NCBI RefSeq assembly: GCF_009547075.1
Contig: NZ_WIPH01000016.1
Location: 1-57,176 of the forward strand
Origin: Gluconobacter aidae
GTDB taxonomy: Bacteria; Pseudomonadota; Alphaproteobacteria; Acetobacterales; Acetobacteraceae
Direction: 5' to 3'
Length of the DNA: 57,176 bases
The position numbers and the translations under genes are program-made. The notes beneath the pieces were generated by a model that saw only the letters and a program-made list of their open reading frames with translations, ran no database searches and was not told where the DNA came from. Positions 1-9,079 of the stretch are shown piece after piece. Each line of letters begins with the position of its first letter. Positions within the stretch are counted from its first letter, which is position 1.

Positions 1-2695
1 CAAGGTTCAGTGGAACCGCTCTAGACGGCCCTGCGGCCTGCTTCAGGAAGCCGTACAGTTCTTCCGCCTGCATGTCGTATGTCGCAAGCTGCTCCTTGCA
101 CGGATTGACGTACCCCTCAAAGCGTTCCGGCGCATCCAGAAGCGCGGAGACAGCCTGAACAAGCGTCTGTGGTTTACCATCCAGCGGCAGCCACGTCCCG
201 TTTACCCCGTCCACAACGTCTTCTGATTGCCCCCCCGGAGACGTCGTGACGACCCAGACATCCCGCGCCAGCGCTTCCCGCACCGTCAGGCCGTAGCTTT
301 CCTTCCACTGCGACGGAAACAGCAGAACATCGATCTGGTCATAGAAGTCATCGAGTCCGGCCTGTGTATAGGCCGGCACAACCCGGAGCGTCCCACGAAC
401 GGTCCAGTCCTCCGGAAAGATCGACTGAAACCCGAGGTTGAGCTTGTTATCGACAACGACAAGCTCCCAGTCACTCCGCGACAGGGACTGCATGGCCTCT
501 TTCAGCAGACCATATCCCTTGACAGCTTCCGTCCCGCCAACAAATCCAAATCGCAGCGGCGTTCCGGGAAGCCGCGGCCTGCGCGCACGTTTCGGCCAGC
601 AGAAACCGTTGCGATTGACCACGATCCGTTCAGGCGCAATCCCGTTCGCAAGATAAAGCTCTCGATGTGCCTGCGACGGACTGATCAGAAGGGCCGCACC
701 CGCCAGGGCCTGCCGCATTACGACAGCCCGATCCGCAAGATGCCGCACACCCGGCACACAGACCTGACAGACCGCAGGGTCAATGGTCGTCTGGAAACAG
801 TACCGTCCGTCTCCCCGGACCATGAACTGCCGCTCGCAAAGCCACCAGGCATCGTGCAGCGTGAGGACGTAAGGAATCCCCCTCTCCTGACAGATCCGCA
901 GGATCCCCGTTCCCAGCCCCTGCGCAGCATGAACATGCACGACATCCGGCTGACAGGCTTCAAGCACCTCCGCAAACCGGGAAGCCATTGCCGGATTATC
1001 CAGATGCCCCACCCCGTCCAGACCGTCAGACAGCACGGAAGCAAAGACCATCATGCCATCCACGTCGTAACGGACGTCCCCATCAGGAATATCCACAGCC
1101 GGTGGTCTGGACGTCATGACGCTGACCTGAGCCCCTTGCCGGACCAGCCGACGCCCCATCTCCTCGGCCACAATCGTGGCACCGCCAAAAGAGCGTGGCG
1201 CGAAATAGACATTCGCCATCAGGACCCTGAGGCCTTCCGCTTCCCGACGGGACGGAAGACCAAACAACGCCCGGGCCTGTGTCTGCGCCATCGCCTCGGG
1301 CGCATACCGCGCCATCACGTCCTTATAAGCCGTTTCCGCCAGACGTTTCCGGTAATCCCCATCCCGCGCCAGGGTCAGGAATCCGTTCCGCCATGCTGCG
1401 GTATCCGCGGCAAGGAGGCCGTTCTTCCCGTCGCGCACAACTGTCAGGAACGCGGCACTGGGAGAACAGATGGCGGCGACCCGGACAATGGCCGCCTCAA
1501 GAAACTTGATGTTGCTTTTACAGTCGTTGAACAGCGTCTTTTCCAGCGGAGCAATCGCGATATCCGTCTGGGACAGGGCCTTCAGATATTCCGGATAAGT
1601 CAGCTCCGTAAGACGCTCAATCCGGTCCCCGAACCGGTTGAAAGCCGAAGACAGCTGCAACTGCCCGATAACCCTCAGGCAAAGCCGGGGTTCTTCATCC
1701 ATCGCTGCCAGCAGTCCCGCCTCGGCCTGCCTGAAATCGGCATCATGAGTATTGGTTCCCGACCCATACGAAATCCAGATCCGACCTGATGGCACAGGAG
1801 CAGGAAGAGCTTCTGCAATTCCAAGCGTCTGTTCGTCCAGGGCATTTTCCAGAACAGCGACATCCGTCAGCCCCGCCTCTCGCATGGCGCCCGCAAGAGC
1901 CGCCGTCGAGGCAATGCCCCGACCACAGGCCAGCATACACCGGCGGAACAACGCCACCCCCGAGAGCAGGAGATCACGCTCGGCCGCCGGAAGCGTGTCG
2001 ATATTCCCGTTCTGCCGATACTCCCCTTCATCGAAGATGAGGTCATCCACTTCCCAGCGCGGAGCCAGTCCCAGCCGATGCGCTTCCCGCACCAGCTTCA
2101 TGACATCGTCGAAGCCCGGAACCCGATAGAAAATGACATGCGTGCAAAGCTGAAGGGCAGACTGGGCTTCGGCAAGATCCCGCCAGTCCACCACGTGAAC
2201 CGACCAGCCCAGCGTCTTCAGGAAATCCCGCTTCTGCCAGACACGATACTTGGCACACTGCTTAAGGCTGAGTTCCGCAATGATGAGAATCTGCGGTTTC
2301 AGTCTCACGGTTCCAAATGTGGAAGGAGCACTGTAAGGATGAGGAAGATCCGTATCACCGGGAACCACCTTCTTCCGGCCTCCATGGATCCGCTTCAGGC
2401 GGGAGATACGGTGAATAACGGCTTTCCTGATCCCCAGCAGCCCGTCCCGCCTCCAAAGACGCAGAAACCGTCCCGGAAGCTCACTCACAGGTCGGCCAGA
2501 AAGCAGTCTGCCAAACATCAGAGCCCGGACAGCACGCAGCGGAAGCGTCACACGCCAGGACAGGGACATCTGAATCAGGGACAACTGAAGCCGAAGCTTC
2601 TGGTTTTCCTTCTGTAGATGTTCAGCTCTCAAACCATTCAGGCGGGCAGCGCTGCGATAGCTTTCAGTCAGGATTTCGCGCGGGTCGTCCCGCAT
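1..2695 (-). CDS. Large two-module glycosyltransferase, C-terminus cut by the window edge
   Basis: This is an open frame on the minus strand with 898 codons visible and no stop before base 1, so the C-terminus is missing. The start is the ATG at 2695-2693; no strong Shine-Dalgarno sequence precedes it. Residues 20-45 look like a short coiled coil, followed by SWRVTLPLR (46-54), a motif common just before polysaccharide glycosyltransferase modules. A first GT-B-like module (about 115-480) contains DIAIAPLE and NIKFLEAA. A second module from about 490 is GT4-like: it starts RVLMANVYFAPRSFGGA, carries VVHVHAAQGLGTG, and ends with the ESYGLTVREAL block typical of the GT4 nucleotide-sugar site. 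It probably builds a surface polysaccharide or decorates a surface protein at the cytoplasmic face of the membrane. The sugars are unknown. It follows the RTX-like gene on the same strand, with a terminator between them. Confidence 0.85.
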   Translation of the reverse strand, partial: MRDDPREILTESYRSAARLNGLRAEHLQKENQKLRLQLSLIQMSLSWRVTLPLRAVRALMFGRLLSGRPVSELPGRFLRLWRRDGLLGIRKAVIHRISRLKRIHGGRKKVVPGDTDLPHPYSAPSTFGTVRLKPQILIIAELSLKQCAKYRVWQKRDFLKTLGWSVHVVDWRDLAEAQSALQLCTHVIFYRVPGFDDVMKLVREAHRLGLAPRWEVDDLIFDEGEYRQNGNIDTLPAAERDLLLSGVALFRRCMLACGRGIASTAALAGAMREAGLTDVAVLENALDEQTLGIAEALPAPVPSGRIWISYGSGTNTHDADFRQAEAGLLAAMDEEPRLCLRVIGQLQLSSAFNRFGDRIERLTELTYPEYLKALSQTDIAIAPLEKTLFNDCKSNIKFLEAAIVRVAAICSPSAAFLTVVRDGKNGLLAADTAAWRNGFLTLARDGDYRKRLAETAYKDVMARYAPEAMAQTQARALFGLPSRREAEGLRVLMANVYFAPRSFGGATIVAEEMGRRLVRQGAQVSVMTSRPPAVDIPDGDVRYDVDGMMVFASVLSDGLDGVGHLDNPAMASRFAEVLEACQPDVVHVHAAQGLGTGILRICQERGIPYVLTLHDAWWLCERQFMVRGDGRYCFQTTIDPAVCQVCVPGVRHLADRAVVMRQALAGAALLISPSQAHRELYLANGIAPERIVVNRNGFCWPKRARRPRLPGTPLRFGFVGGTEAVKGYGLLKEAMQSLSRSDWELVVVDNKLNLGFQSIFPEDWTVRGTLRVVPAYTQAGLDDFYDQIDVLLFPSQWKESYGLTVREALARDVWVVTTSPGGQSEDVVDGVNGTWLPLDGKPQTLVQAVSALLDAPERFEGYVNPCKEQLATYDMQAEELYGFLKQAAGPSRAVPLNL

Positions 2696-2743
2696 TCTGT
2701 CAGGCTTTCACAAAAGGAGATAAAAAAGTACTTCAGAAACACG

Positions 2744-2772
2744 AAAGGCCGGACCCTTCCGGATCCGGCCTT
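2744..2772 (-). terminator. Rho-independent terminator after the RTX-like gene
   Basis: On the minus strand, AAGGCCGGA pairs with TCCGGCCTT across a nine-base loop and is followed by a short T-run. It lies between the RTX-like gene stop (2812) and the glycosyltransferase start (2695), so the two genes are probably not simply one transcript. Confidence 0.7.
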
Positions 2773-2811
2773 CCTGAACAATGCCGGCCTGTCCGAAGAC
2801 AGATGCCATCA

Positions 2812-4191
2812 TTAGCTCAGGGTAAAGTTAGAAGCGTTCAGGTCGGTGATACCAACGAACGTGATCTTCGAGTTGTCGGAAAGCTCGATCGTGGTGTTAC
2901 CACCAGCAACCGTAGCATTCGACAGAACACTTGCCAGACCATTGTTGTTCTCAAGGCCGTACTTGTACAGAGCCATCAGGTTACCGGCTGCGCTTCCGAA
3001 GTCGGTGATCGTGTAGTCACCGCCCGCAGAACCCTTGATCAGCGCGAACAGGTTTGCCGCGCCCGAACCACCCGTAAGAGTAGCCGCGCCCGAACCGCCA
3101 ACCAGCGTATCGGCAGAGGAACCACCGATGATGGTCTCGTCGCCCGTCCCCGCGAAGGCATGCAGCGTGCCATTGGAAGACGCCGCCGAAACGGTCTCGT
3201 CGCCCTCGTTACCAACGAACAGATTGGTGGAGCTTGCGGAGCCACCGACCAGCATCAGGTCCAGACCCGAAGCACCAAACAGCGTGGACGTCCCGGCGGA
3301 AACGGTCGTCGCACCCGTCCCGTTCAGGAACGTCAGCGCCCCCGAAGCAGTGATCGAGTTGCCCGTGCCGCGGATCTGCCAGAGATCGGCGGAAGCCGAG
3401 ATGGTGTCGTTCAGACCGCCCGAAACCGTACTGAGCGCACCGGTTGAGAAATAGGTGCTGGAACTGCCGCCCGTGATGAAACTGTTGTTGCCACCCGAAA
3501 CGGTGTTGTGCGACGTCTTGTTGTAAACCGTTGCGTCTGCGCCCAGCGTAACCATGGAACTGCCACCGAGCAGCGTGACAGTGTCGGTACCAGTCGTGCC
3601 GTCGATGGTGTCCTGACCTTCGGAACGGACAACATTCGTACCGCTTCCCAGCTTGATGAGATTATTGCCGTCACCCGTGCTGATGGTGTCGTTACCATTG
3701 GTGCCCGTCACGGTGTCGTTGCCGTCACCTGTGGCGATGGTCCAGTTCCCGGTGGAATTGGCGCCATTGAACGTGTTGTTGCCAACGCCGCCAATGAAGG
3801 TGCCGTCCTGGTTACCGGCCGTCACGGACACACCGGCGAAGTCACCAGCAAGAACACTGACGTTCTTGACCGTGCTGCCAGAGAGATCCAGGCTGACAGC
3901 AGAATTCAGAGAGTCTTCACCGGTCGTGGAATAGCTGCCAACAGCGATATACTGTGTGGTACCGCCAGAAACGGTGTAATCACCACCCTGGCTGATCAGA
4001 CCCTGACCCGTCGTAGTACCCGTAGCGCCATTAATGCCCGGAACCAGATCGTAAGAAGCAAGCCCACCACTCGTGTGGAGGGTGGAAACAGCAGTCTGAT
4101 ACTGCTGCGCCATCAATTGGGTCTGTCCTCCACTGACCGTGACCACAAAGGTCTGTCCGGAGGCGCCAACTACTGTAGTAATGCCAGCCAT
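2812..4191 (-). CDS. RTX-like, Ser/Thr/Gly/Asn-rich repeat protein
   Basis: This protein of about 459 residues is built almost entirely of Gly, Ser, Thr, Asn, Ala and Val, the composition of a secreted beta-solenoid. Calcium-binding nonapeptide-like segments occur near residues 153-180 (GDGNDTVTGTNGNDTI) and 350-370 (GTGDETIIGGSSADTL). There is no N-terminal signal peptide and no cysteine. The C-terminus ends ITFVGITDLNASNFTLS, which resembles the uncleaved type I secretion signals of RTX proteins. AGGAG lies nine bases before the ATG at 4191; an in-frame ATG at 4197 is only three bases from it, so 4191 is preferred. No type I transporter is visible nearby. It is probably an extracellular or surface protein, perhaps an adhesin or biofilm component. 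The flanking genes are glycosyltransferases, so it may be glycosylated, but that is inference. Confidence 0.75.
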   Translation of the reverse strand: MAGITTVVGASGQTFVVTVSGGQTQLMAQQYQTAVSTLHTSGGLASYDLVPGINGATGTTTGQGLISQGGDYTVSGGTTQYIAVGSYSTTGEDSLNSAVSLDLSGSTVKNVSVLAGDFAGVSVTAGNQDGTFIGGVGNNTFNGANSTGNWTIATGDGNDTVTGTNGNDTISTGDGNNLIKLGSGTNVVRSEGQDTIDGTTGTDTVTLLGGSSMVTLGADATVYNKTSHNTVSGGNNSFITGGSSSTYFSTGALSTVSGGLNDTISASADLWQIRGTGNSITASGALTFLNGTGATTVSAGTSTLFGASGLDLMLVGGSASSTNLFVGNEGDETVSAASSNGTLHAFAGTGDETIIGGSSADTLVGGSGAATLTGGSGAANLFALIKGSAGGDYTITDFGSAAGNLMALYKYGLENNNGLASVLSNATVAGGNTTIELSDNSKITFVGITDLNASNFTLS

Positions 4192-4197
4192 TACCAT

Positions 4198-4563
4198 GCA
4201 CTCCTAAAAAAGGTTGCCTCGCACCGGCGGCCCTCGGACCACCCAAGTGATCGAGCGACGAGTCTCGCATATATCAGAGCAAGACTATCAAAAGCAATTA
4301 ACTTTGCGCATGATACAGAGTTCCGTTATCTCTTATTTAAGGGTTTAATAAAGCCGTCCCGACAAAGAATTTCGCGTTTCATGTTGCGACAGAGAAAAAG
4401 AGCAGGCCATCCAGCGCTTTTAACAAAAAGCTTTCAGACAAAAATTTTTCGTTAATGTTAACTTTATGAGAAATAAATATCGGGAATACTGCCGCAGACC
4501 GGACTACATTTTTCGCGAAACAAGCCGCCCTTAACACGCCCATCAATCCTGACAGGTTCATCT
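4198..4563. promoter_or_regulatory. Divergent intergenic region between the RTX-like gene and the large glycosyltransferase
   Basis: This 366-base gap is clearly more AT-rich than its surroundings, especially from 4290 to 4490. It must hold the divergent promoters of the two flanking genes. A possible minus-strand -10 box (TATATG, 4268-4273) is weak. No RNA gene or small ORF is convincing here. Confidence 0.5.
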
Positions 4564-7479
4564 GTGAATTTCTCCAACCCCGCTTCACTGTCGTTTCCAG
4601 GGGCTGATCATCATCTGGCACAGCTTGCGCTTCTGCTGGCATCCGGAAAGTCAGAGGCCGAAACCTTCTCTCATCCTCAGGATCACATTTTTTTGACTGT
4701 CTGGCTGGCTATAATCCTGGCCGGGGAAAGAGAGCTTTCCGGCGGCCGGATCGAATGCGCTCCTCGCCTTGAGGCCCAGATACGTCCTGCACTTCGCACA
4801 ATGCTGGAAATACATTTTCCCCACAGCGATATCCGGATCGTTCCCCCCAGCGGCCGGAACGACGGAACCTGCCTGCCGCTGCTGTACCACATTACCGAAG
4901 TTTCGACGCACAGCCCTTCTGCTCGGCCAGTTCTCCAGATCGGCCCCAGTCATCCCGCAGGGTCCGTCACCTTGACCCCCGAAAGCGCCCTGATTGACGC
5001 AGGCGATTCACCCTTTCTGGGATTCCTGATATCTGAAACACCAGAAAGCCTCACCCTCCGTCGCAATATCAGGCTGCTGCTTGATGACAGTCGGAAAACC
5101 CACCTTCTGAGATCCCGGGTACAAACGATACAGAAGACATCACTCGAAAAAACACAGACCATCCAGGAACTCCGGGTCTCTCTGCGGATGCTCTCCGCAA
5201 GGACTACGCCTTTGCCGCGCCGGACACGACCGCCCGAGCAGACAGAACCGCCACCGATCGCCTCTCCCCATTCCAAACCGCCGGTTCCTGACGCGGTTTC
5301 GATACCTCCGCTCTGGTTCCGGGCTGGCCGCCGCCTCAAACGCATTCTTTGTCCTCCCCGTTCCCTCCCCCCGGTTCAGGAGAAAACCGATCCGGACGAG
5401 AACAGCGCCCCATTCTCTCCGGTCACGGCCCCAGAGGCAGAGGCAGAGGCAGAGGCAGGAGCAAAGCCTGTACCTTTCTTCGTACGCCGTGTGCTGTTCG
5501 TCGCGGGAGAACCCGACACGCCTGGCGTTCTATACCGTTGCTACCGGAATGCCGCAGCCGCACGGGATGCCGGCTTCGACGCCAGGGTCCAGTCCTGCGC
5601 CGCAGTCAGTTACGACGACATCCACTGGGCGGACGTCATGGTATTCTGGCGCGTCGAATACAGTGGCCATGTCAGTACGATTTTCGATCTCGCTGAAGCG
5701 GAAAACGTACTGACCGTCTTCGATGCGGACGATATTGTCTTCGTTCCCCATTATGCCCGCGTGGACATGATCGACGGCATCCGTTCGATTGGCGCCACGG
5801 AAGAGCGGATCGAACGCTGCTTCTCGGAAATGCGCCGCACCTTCCTGCGCTGCGATCAGGGATCGACGACCACCGCCGAGCTACTCTTCGCCATGCACAG
5901 CCTGCGTCCCGTCGTTCACCTGCTTCCAAACGTCTATGACACACTCTCCCTGAAACGGGCGCGCATGGCGCTGCGCATGCGTGGCGAGCCCGGCTGCGTC
6001 AACGCCGGCGACGGCCTGGTCCGGATCGGTTACGCCACAGGCTCCCGGACCCATCAGCGAGACTTCGCCCCCATCTGTCCCACCATCGCGGAAGTCCTGC
6101 GCCAGCGTCCCGAAGCACGTCTCGTCCTGTTCCGCGAGCCCGTCACCCATCGCCCGGTTCTGCTGATGGAAGAATTTCCCAGCCTGATCCCCGTGCAGGG
6201 CCAGATCGAATGGCGTGACATGGTTCCCCTTGAAGAACTGCAGGACGAGTTCGCACGCTTCGACATCTCTATCGCTCCCCTGGAGACGGGAAACGTCTTC
6301 TGTGAAGCCAAAAGCGAGATCAAGTTCTTCGAGGCCGCCCTCTCCGGCGCGGCGACAGTCGCCTCACCGACCGGACCGTTCCAGCGCGTCATCCGCCACG
6401 GCGAAACAGGATTTCTGGCTGACAGTCCAACGGACTGGTACGACGCCCTGGTCGCACTGATCGACAATCCGGAACGCCGCGTCCGCATGGCACGGGACGC
6501 CTATCATTCCGTCCTGTGGCCCTTCGGCCCACAGGCGCAGGCCCGGCGCATGAAGCTCGCCCTGACGTCCATGTCCGGAGACGAAGCCGCAGCCCTTGCC
6601 GGGGAAACACGTCTCGCCAGAGACCGTCTCGCTCCCTCCGCCCTTCCCGTCATCCCGGCCAGCCGTACCCTTTTCCATCATGACGCGCTGGGAGAAGCGT
6701 CCGTCACCGTCGTCATCACGTCCTATAATTATGAGGCGCATCTCCTCGACGCGCTGGAATCCGTCGCAGCACAGACCCTCCCCATTCTGGATCTGATTGT
6801 CGTGGATGATGGGTCCTCCGACGGCTCGGTTGTTCTGGCCCGCACGTGGATGGAACGGCATTGCGACCGCTTCAACCGCCTGATCCTGCGCCAATCCATG
6901 ACAAACGCAGGACTGGGCGGCGCACGGAATATCGGAATGGATGCAGCCGAAACTGTCCATGTCATGCAACTGGACGCCGACAATACCCTGCGCCCCGAAG
7001 CCTGCGAAACACTTCTGGCCTCCATGGATGACGGCACAGCCTATGCCTATCCGCTCATCGCCTGCTTCAACGAAAACGGCCCTGTCCTGATGGATATGAG
7101 TGCCGACATCCACCATCAGCCCGGCGCGCCAGAACTCCTGGGAGACCTGCCGTTCAACCCGCTTTCCCTCGTTTCCGGAAACCGCATCGATGCGATGGCC
7201 ATGGTCACCAAATGGGCCTGGGCCGCCGTGGGTGGCTACTATGTTTCACGTGAAGCAATGGGCTGGGAGGATTTCGATCTGTGGTGCTCACTGGCGGAAC
7301 GCGGCCTCCCCGGCCATCACGTCCCGCGGATCCTGGCCGATTACCGCCAGCATGAGACATCCATGACGAACGCCTCGACCGAAAAGGAAGCCCACAAGGC
7401 CCACGTCGTGGCATTTGTTCAGGCCAGACACCCCTGGATCCGCCTTAGCGCCGAACGGGCCAAACCCCGGAAAAGCTGA
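4564..7479 (+). CDS. Large glycosyltransferase with a GT-B-like module and a C-terminal GT2 module
   Basis: This is a 971-residue protein. The start is a GTG at 4564 with only a weak AGG upstream; no better start lies close. Residues 1-250 are unrecognised, followed by a low-complexity Glu-Ala and Pro-rich linker near 285-300. A GT-B-like module (about 305-670) carries FDISIAPLE and EIKFFEAA, the same signature as the first module of the divergent glycosyltransferase ending the window at base 1. From about 712 a GT2 (GT-A) domain follows, with VVITSYN, VVDDGSSDGS, a metal-binding LDADN and the GWEDFDLW acceptor-side motif. No membrane segment is seen, so it is probably cytoplasmic and acts on lipid- or protein-linked glycan. 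A parS-like site lies inside the coding sequence at 7242-7257. A strong terminator follows. Confidence 0.85.
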   Translation: MNFSNPASLSFPGADHHLAQLALLLASGKSEAETFSHPQDHIFLTVWLAIILAGERELSGGRIECAPRLEAQIRPALRTMLEIHFPHSDIRIVPPSGRNDGTCLPLLYHITEVSTHSPSARPVLQIGPSHPAGSVTLTPESALIDAGDSPFLGFLISETPESLTLRRNIRLLLDDSRKTHLLRSRVQTIQKTSLEKTQTIQELRVSLRMLSARTTPLPRRTRPPEQTEPPPIASPHSKPPVPDAVSIPPLWFRAGRRLKRILCPPRSLPPVQEKTDPDENSAPFSPVTAPEAEAEAEAGAKPVPFFVRRVLFVAGEPDTPGVLYRCYRNAAAARDAGFDARVQSCAAVSYDDIHWADVMVFWRVEYSGHVSTIFDLAEAENVLTVFDADDIVFVPHYARVDMIDGIRSIGATEERIERCFSEMRRTFLRCDQGSTTTAELLFAMHSLRPVVHLLPNVYDTLSLKRARMALRMRGEPGCVNAGDGLVRIGYATGSRTHQRDFAPICPTIAEVLRQRPEARLVLFREPVTHRPVLLMEEFPSLIPVQGQIEWRDMVPLEELQDEFARFDISIAPLETGNVFCEAKSEIKFFEAALSGAATVASPTGPFQRVIRHGETGFLADSPTDWYDALVALIDNPERRVRMARDAYHSVLWPFGPQAQARRMKLALTSMSGDEAAALAGETRLARDRLAPSALPVIPASRTLFHHDALGEASVTVVITSYNYEAHLLDALESVAAQTLPILDLIVVDDGSSDGSVVLARTWMERHCDRFNRLILRQSMTNAGLGGARNIGMDAAETVHVMQLDADNTLRPEACETLLASMDDGTAYAYPLIACFNENGPVLMDMSADIHHQPGAPELLGDLPFNPLSLVSGNRIDAMAMVTKWAWAAVGGYYVSREAMGWEDFDLWCSLAERGLPGHHVPRILADYRQHETSMTNASTEKEAHKAHVVAFVQARHPWIRLSAERAKPRKS
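5434..5458 (+). repeat. Four tandem copies of GAGGCA inside the glycosyltransferase gene
   Basis: GAGGCA is repeated four times from 5434 to 5457, in frame, encoding alternating Glu-Ala in the linker before the GT-B-like module. A six-base unit changes linker length without breaking the frame. Confidence 0.9.
7242..7257. other. parS-like site (one mismatch)
   Basis: TGTTTCACGTGAAGCA differs from the widely conserved chromosomal parS palindrome TGTTTCACGTGAAACA at one base. It lies inside the GT2 module of the glycosyltransferase gene. It is one of four such sites in the window. Confidence 0.6.
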
Positions 7480-7503
7480 GACCTCTTTCCCAGACCGTCC
7501 AAG

Positions 7504-7542
7504 AAAAAACCCGCTTCCGGACAGATCCGGAAGCGGGTTTTT
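7504..7542. terminator. Bidirectional terminator between converging genes
   Basis: A 13-base stem (AACCCGCTTCCGG paired with its complement) with a six-base loop is flanked by A-run and T-run. It serves the plus-strand glycosyltransferase and possibly the minus-strand aldehyde dehydrogenase. Confidence 0.9.
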
Positions 7543-7595
7543 CATGGCCTGAAAAGGTCGAACCGGGCTTCACAAAGAAGCCCGATACGCCTCAA

Positions 7596-8987
7596 TCAGA
7601 ACGGTGCATCGATATCAACGACGTCGATCAGCTTGTGATTGACGAATTCCTTGATGCCCAGACCGATCAGCTCACGGCCATAACCCGAACGGGCCACACC
7701 ACCGAACGGCAGATCAGCCTTCACCATCGTCGGATGGTTGATATAGACCATGCCCGTATAGATCTGCTCGGCAACCTTCACGCCGCGCTTCGTGTCCTTC
7801 GTAAAGACCGAACCACCCAGACCGAACGGCGAGTCATTGGCAATACGGATGGCATCCGCATCGTCCTTGGCACGATAGAGCTGCGTCACCGGGCCAAAGA
7901 ACTCCCACAGACGGGCTTCATTGTTCTCGTGCAGATTGGTCATCAGCAGCGGCTGGAAGAAAGCGCCCTTCGCCGGCACGGACGGGCCAATGGCCTCCAC
8001 AACCGCACCATGCTTCTTGGCTTCCTCGACCTGAGCCTTCAGATCGTCCGCCGCCTTCTGCGAGGACAGCGGCGCCAGCGTGGTCTTCGGGTCCATCGGA
8101 TCGCCCGGGATCAGCTTGGCGACTTCAGCCTTGTAAAGCTCCAGAAAGCGGTCATACACGGCATCCGCCACGATAAGACGCTTGGCGGAAACGCAGACCT
8201 GACCGGCATTCCAGTGACGGCCGAAAGCAGCCCACTTCGCGGTCTTTTCCAGATCCGCGTCGTCCAGAACGAGGAATGCGTCAGAACCACCCAGTTCCAT
8301 CGTGGACTTCTTCAGCGCCTGTGCGGCAATGCCTGCAACAACGGCGCCTGCCCCTTCGGACCCCGTGAGCGCCACGCCACAGACGCGCGGATCCTTGAGG
8401 ATCGTCTCGGTGTGATGACGGGCAGCATACAGATTGCGGAACCCACCCTTCGGCAGACCGGCTTCCTTCATCAGGTCATCGAACGCGGCAGCACACTGCG
8501 GCACGTTGGAAGCGTGCTTGAGAATGACCGTGTTACCGGCGGAAAGCTGCGGCGCAATGATGCGGGCAATCTGGTAGAACGGGAAGTTCCACGGCTCGAT
8601 CGCGAACACGATGCCCTGCGGCTGGTGGATCAGGACGGCCTCGCCTTCTTTCGGATCCGCAACCGGCAGCTTCTCGGCCTTCAGCAGATCTTCGGCGTTC
8701 TTGGCGTAATATTCGAAGATCTCGGCGGACAGGATCGTCTCGGCCTTGGCCTCGGCATAGATCTTGCCCATCTCAAGCGTCAGAAGCCTGGAATACTTGT
8801 CGATATCACGGCGAAGGATGTTCGCGGCTGCCGTCATGATCTTTGCGCGCTCGGCGAACGGCGCATGACGCCAGCTCTTGAACGCATCATAGGCTTCCGT
8901 CAGCGCGGTCTGGACTTCCTGGTCGGTTGCATCCGGGAAGGTCTTGAGCGTCTCACCGGTATAAGGGTTGATCGTAGCGTAAGCCAT
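7596..8987 (-). CDS. NAD(P)-dependent aldehyde dehydrogenase, succinate-semialdehyde dehydrogenase type
   Basis: This is a 463-residue protein with the complete aldehyde dehydrogenase fold. It has the cofactor region around PWNFPFYQIAR, the catalytic glutamate in MELGGSDAF and the catalytic cysteine in GQVCVSAKR. The start MAYATINPYTGE and its length match the short succinate-semialdehyde dehydrogenase subfamily (Sad/GabD2-like). It oxidises an aldehyde to the acid in the cytoplasm. Succinate semialdehyde is the likeliest substrate, but the subfamily is broad and the true substrate could be another small aldehyde. No GABA transaminase gene is adjacent. In acetic acid bacteria such soluble dehydrogenases also detoxify acetaldehyde-like compounds. 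Confidence 0.88.
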   Translation of the reverse strand: MAYATINPYTGETLKTFPDATDQEVQTALTEAYDAFKSWRHAPFAERAKIMTAAANILRRDIDKYSRLLTLEMGKIYAEAKAETILSAEIFEYYAKNAEDLLKAEKLPVADPKEGEAVLIHQPQGIVFAIEPWNFPFYQIARIIAPQLSAGNTVILKHASNVPQCAAAFDDLMKEAGLPKGGFRNLYAARHHTETILKDPRVCGVALTGSEGAGAVVAGIAAQALKKSTMELGGSDAFLVLDDADLEKTAKWAAFGRHWNAGQVCVSAKRLIVADAVYDRFLELYKAEVAKLIPGDPMDPKTTLAPLSSQKAADDLKAQVEEAKKHGAVVEAIGPSVPAKGAFFQPLLMTNLHENNEARLWEFFGPVTQLYRAKDDADAIRIANDSPFGLGGSVFTKDTKRGVKVAEQIYTGMVYINHPTMVKADLPFGGVARSGYGRELIGLGIKEFVNHKLIDVVDIDAPF

Positions 8988-9079
8988 GACGAGTCATGTT
9001 CCTATGTGGTGGCGGGTTTCCAACATATTGGCACGGATACGGCCAGACAAAACCCCCCACCCTCCTGCACATCAAAACT

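Noticed and set aside
227-1789. Long plus-strand open frame of 520 codons
   Set aside because: It is antisense to the glycosyltransferase on the minus strand, is rich in Arg, Pro and His, and matches no family; it is a shadow of GC-rich coding sequence.
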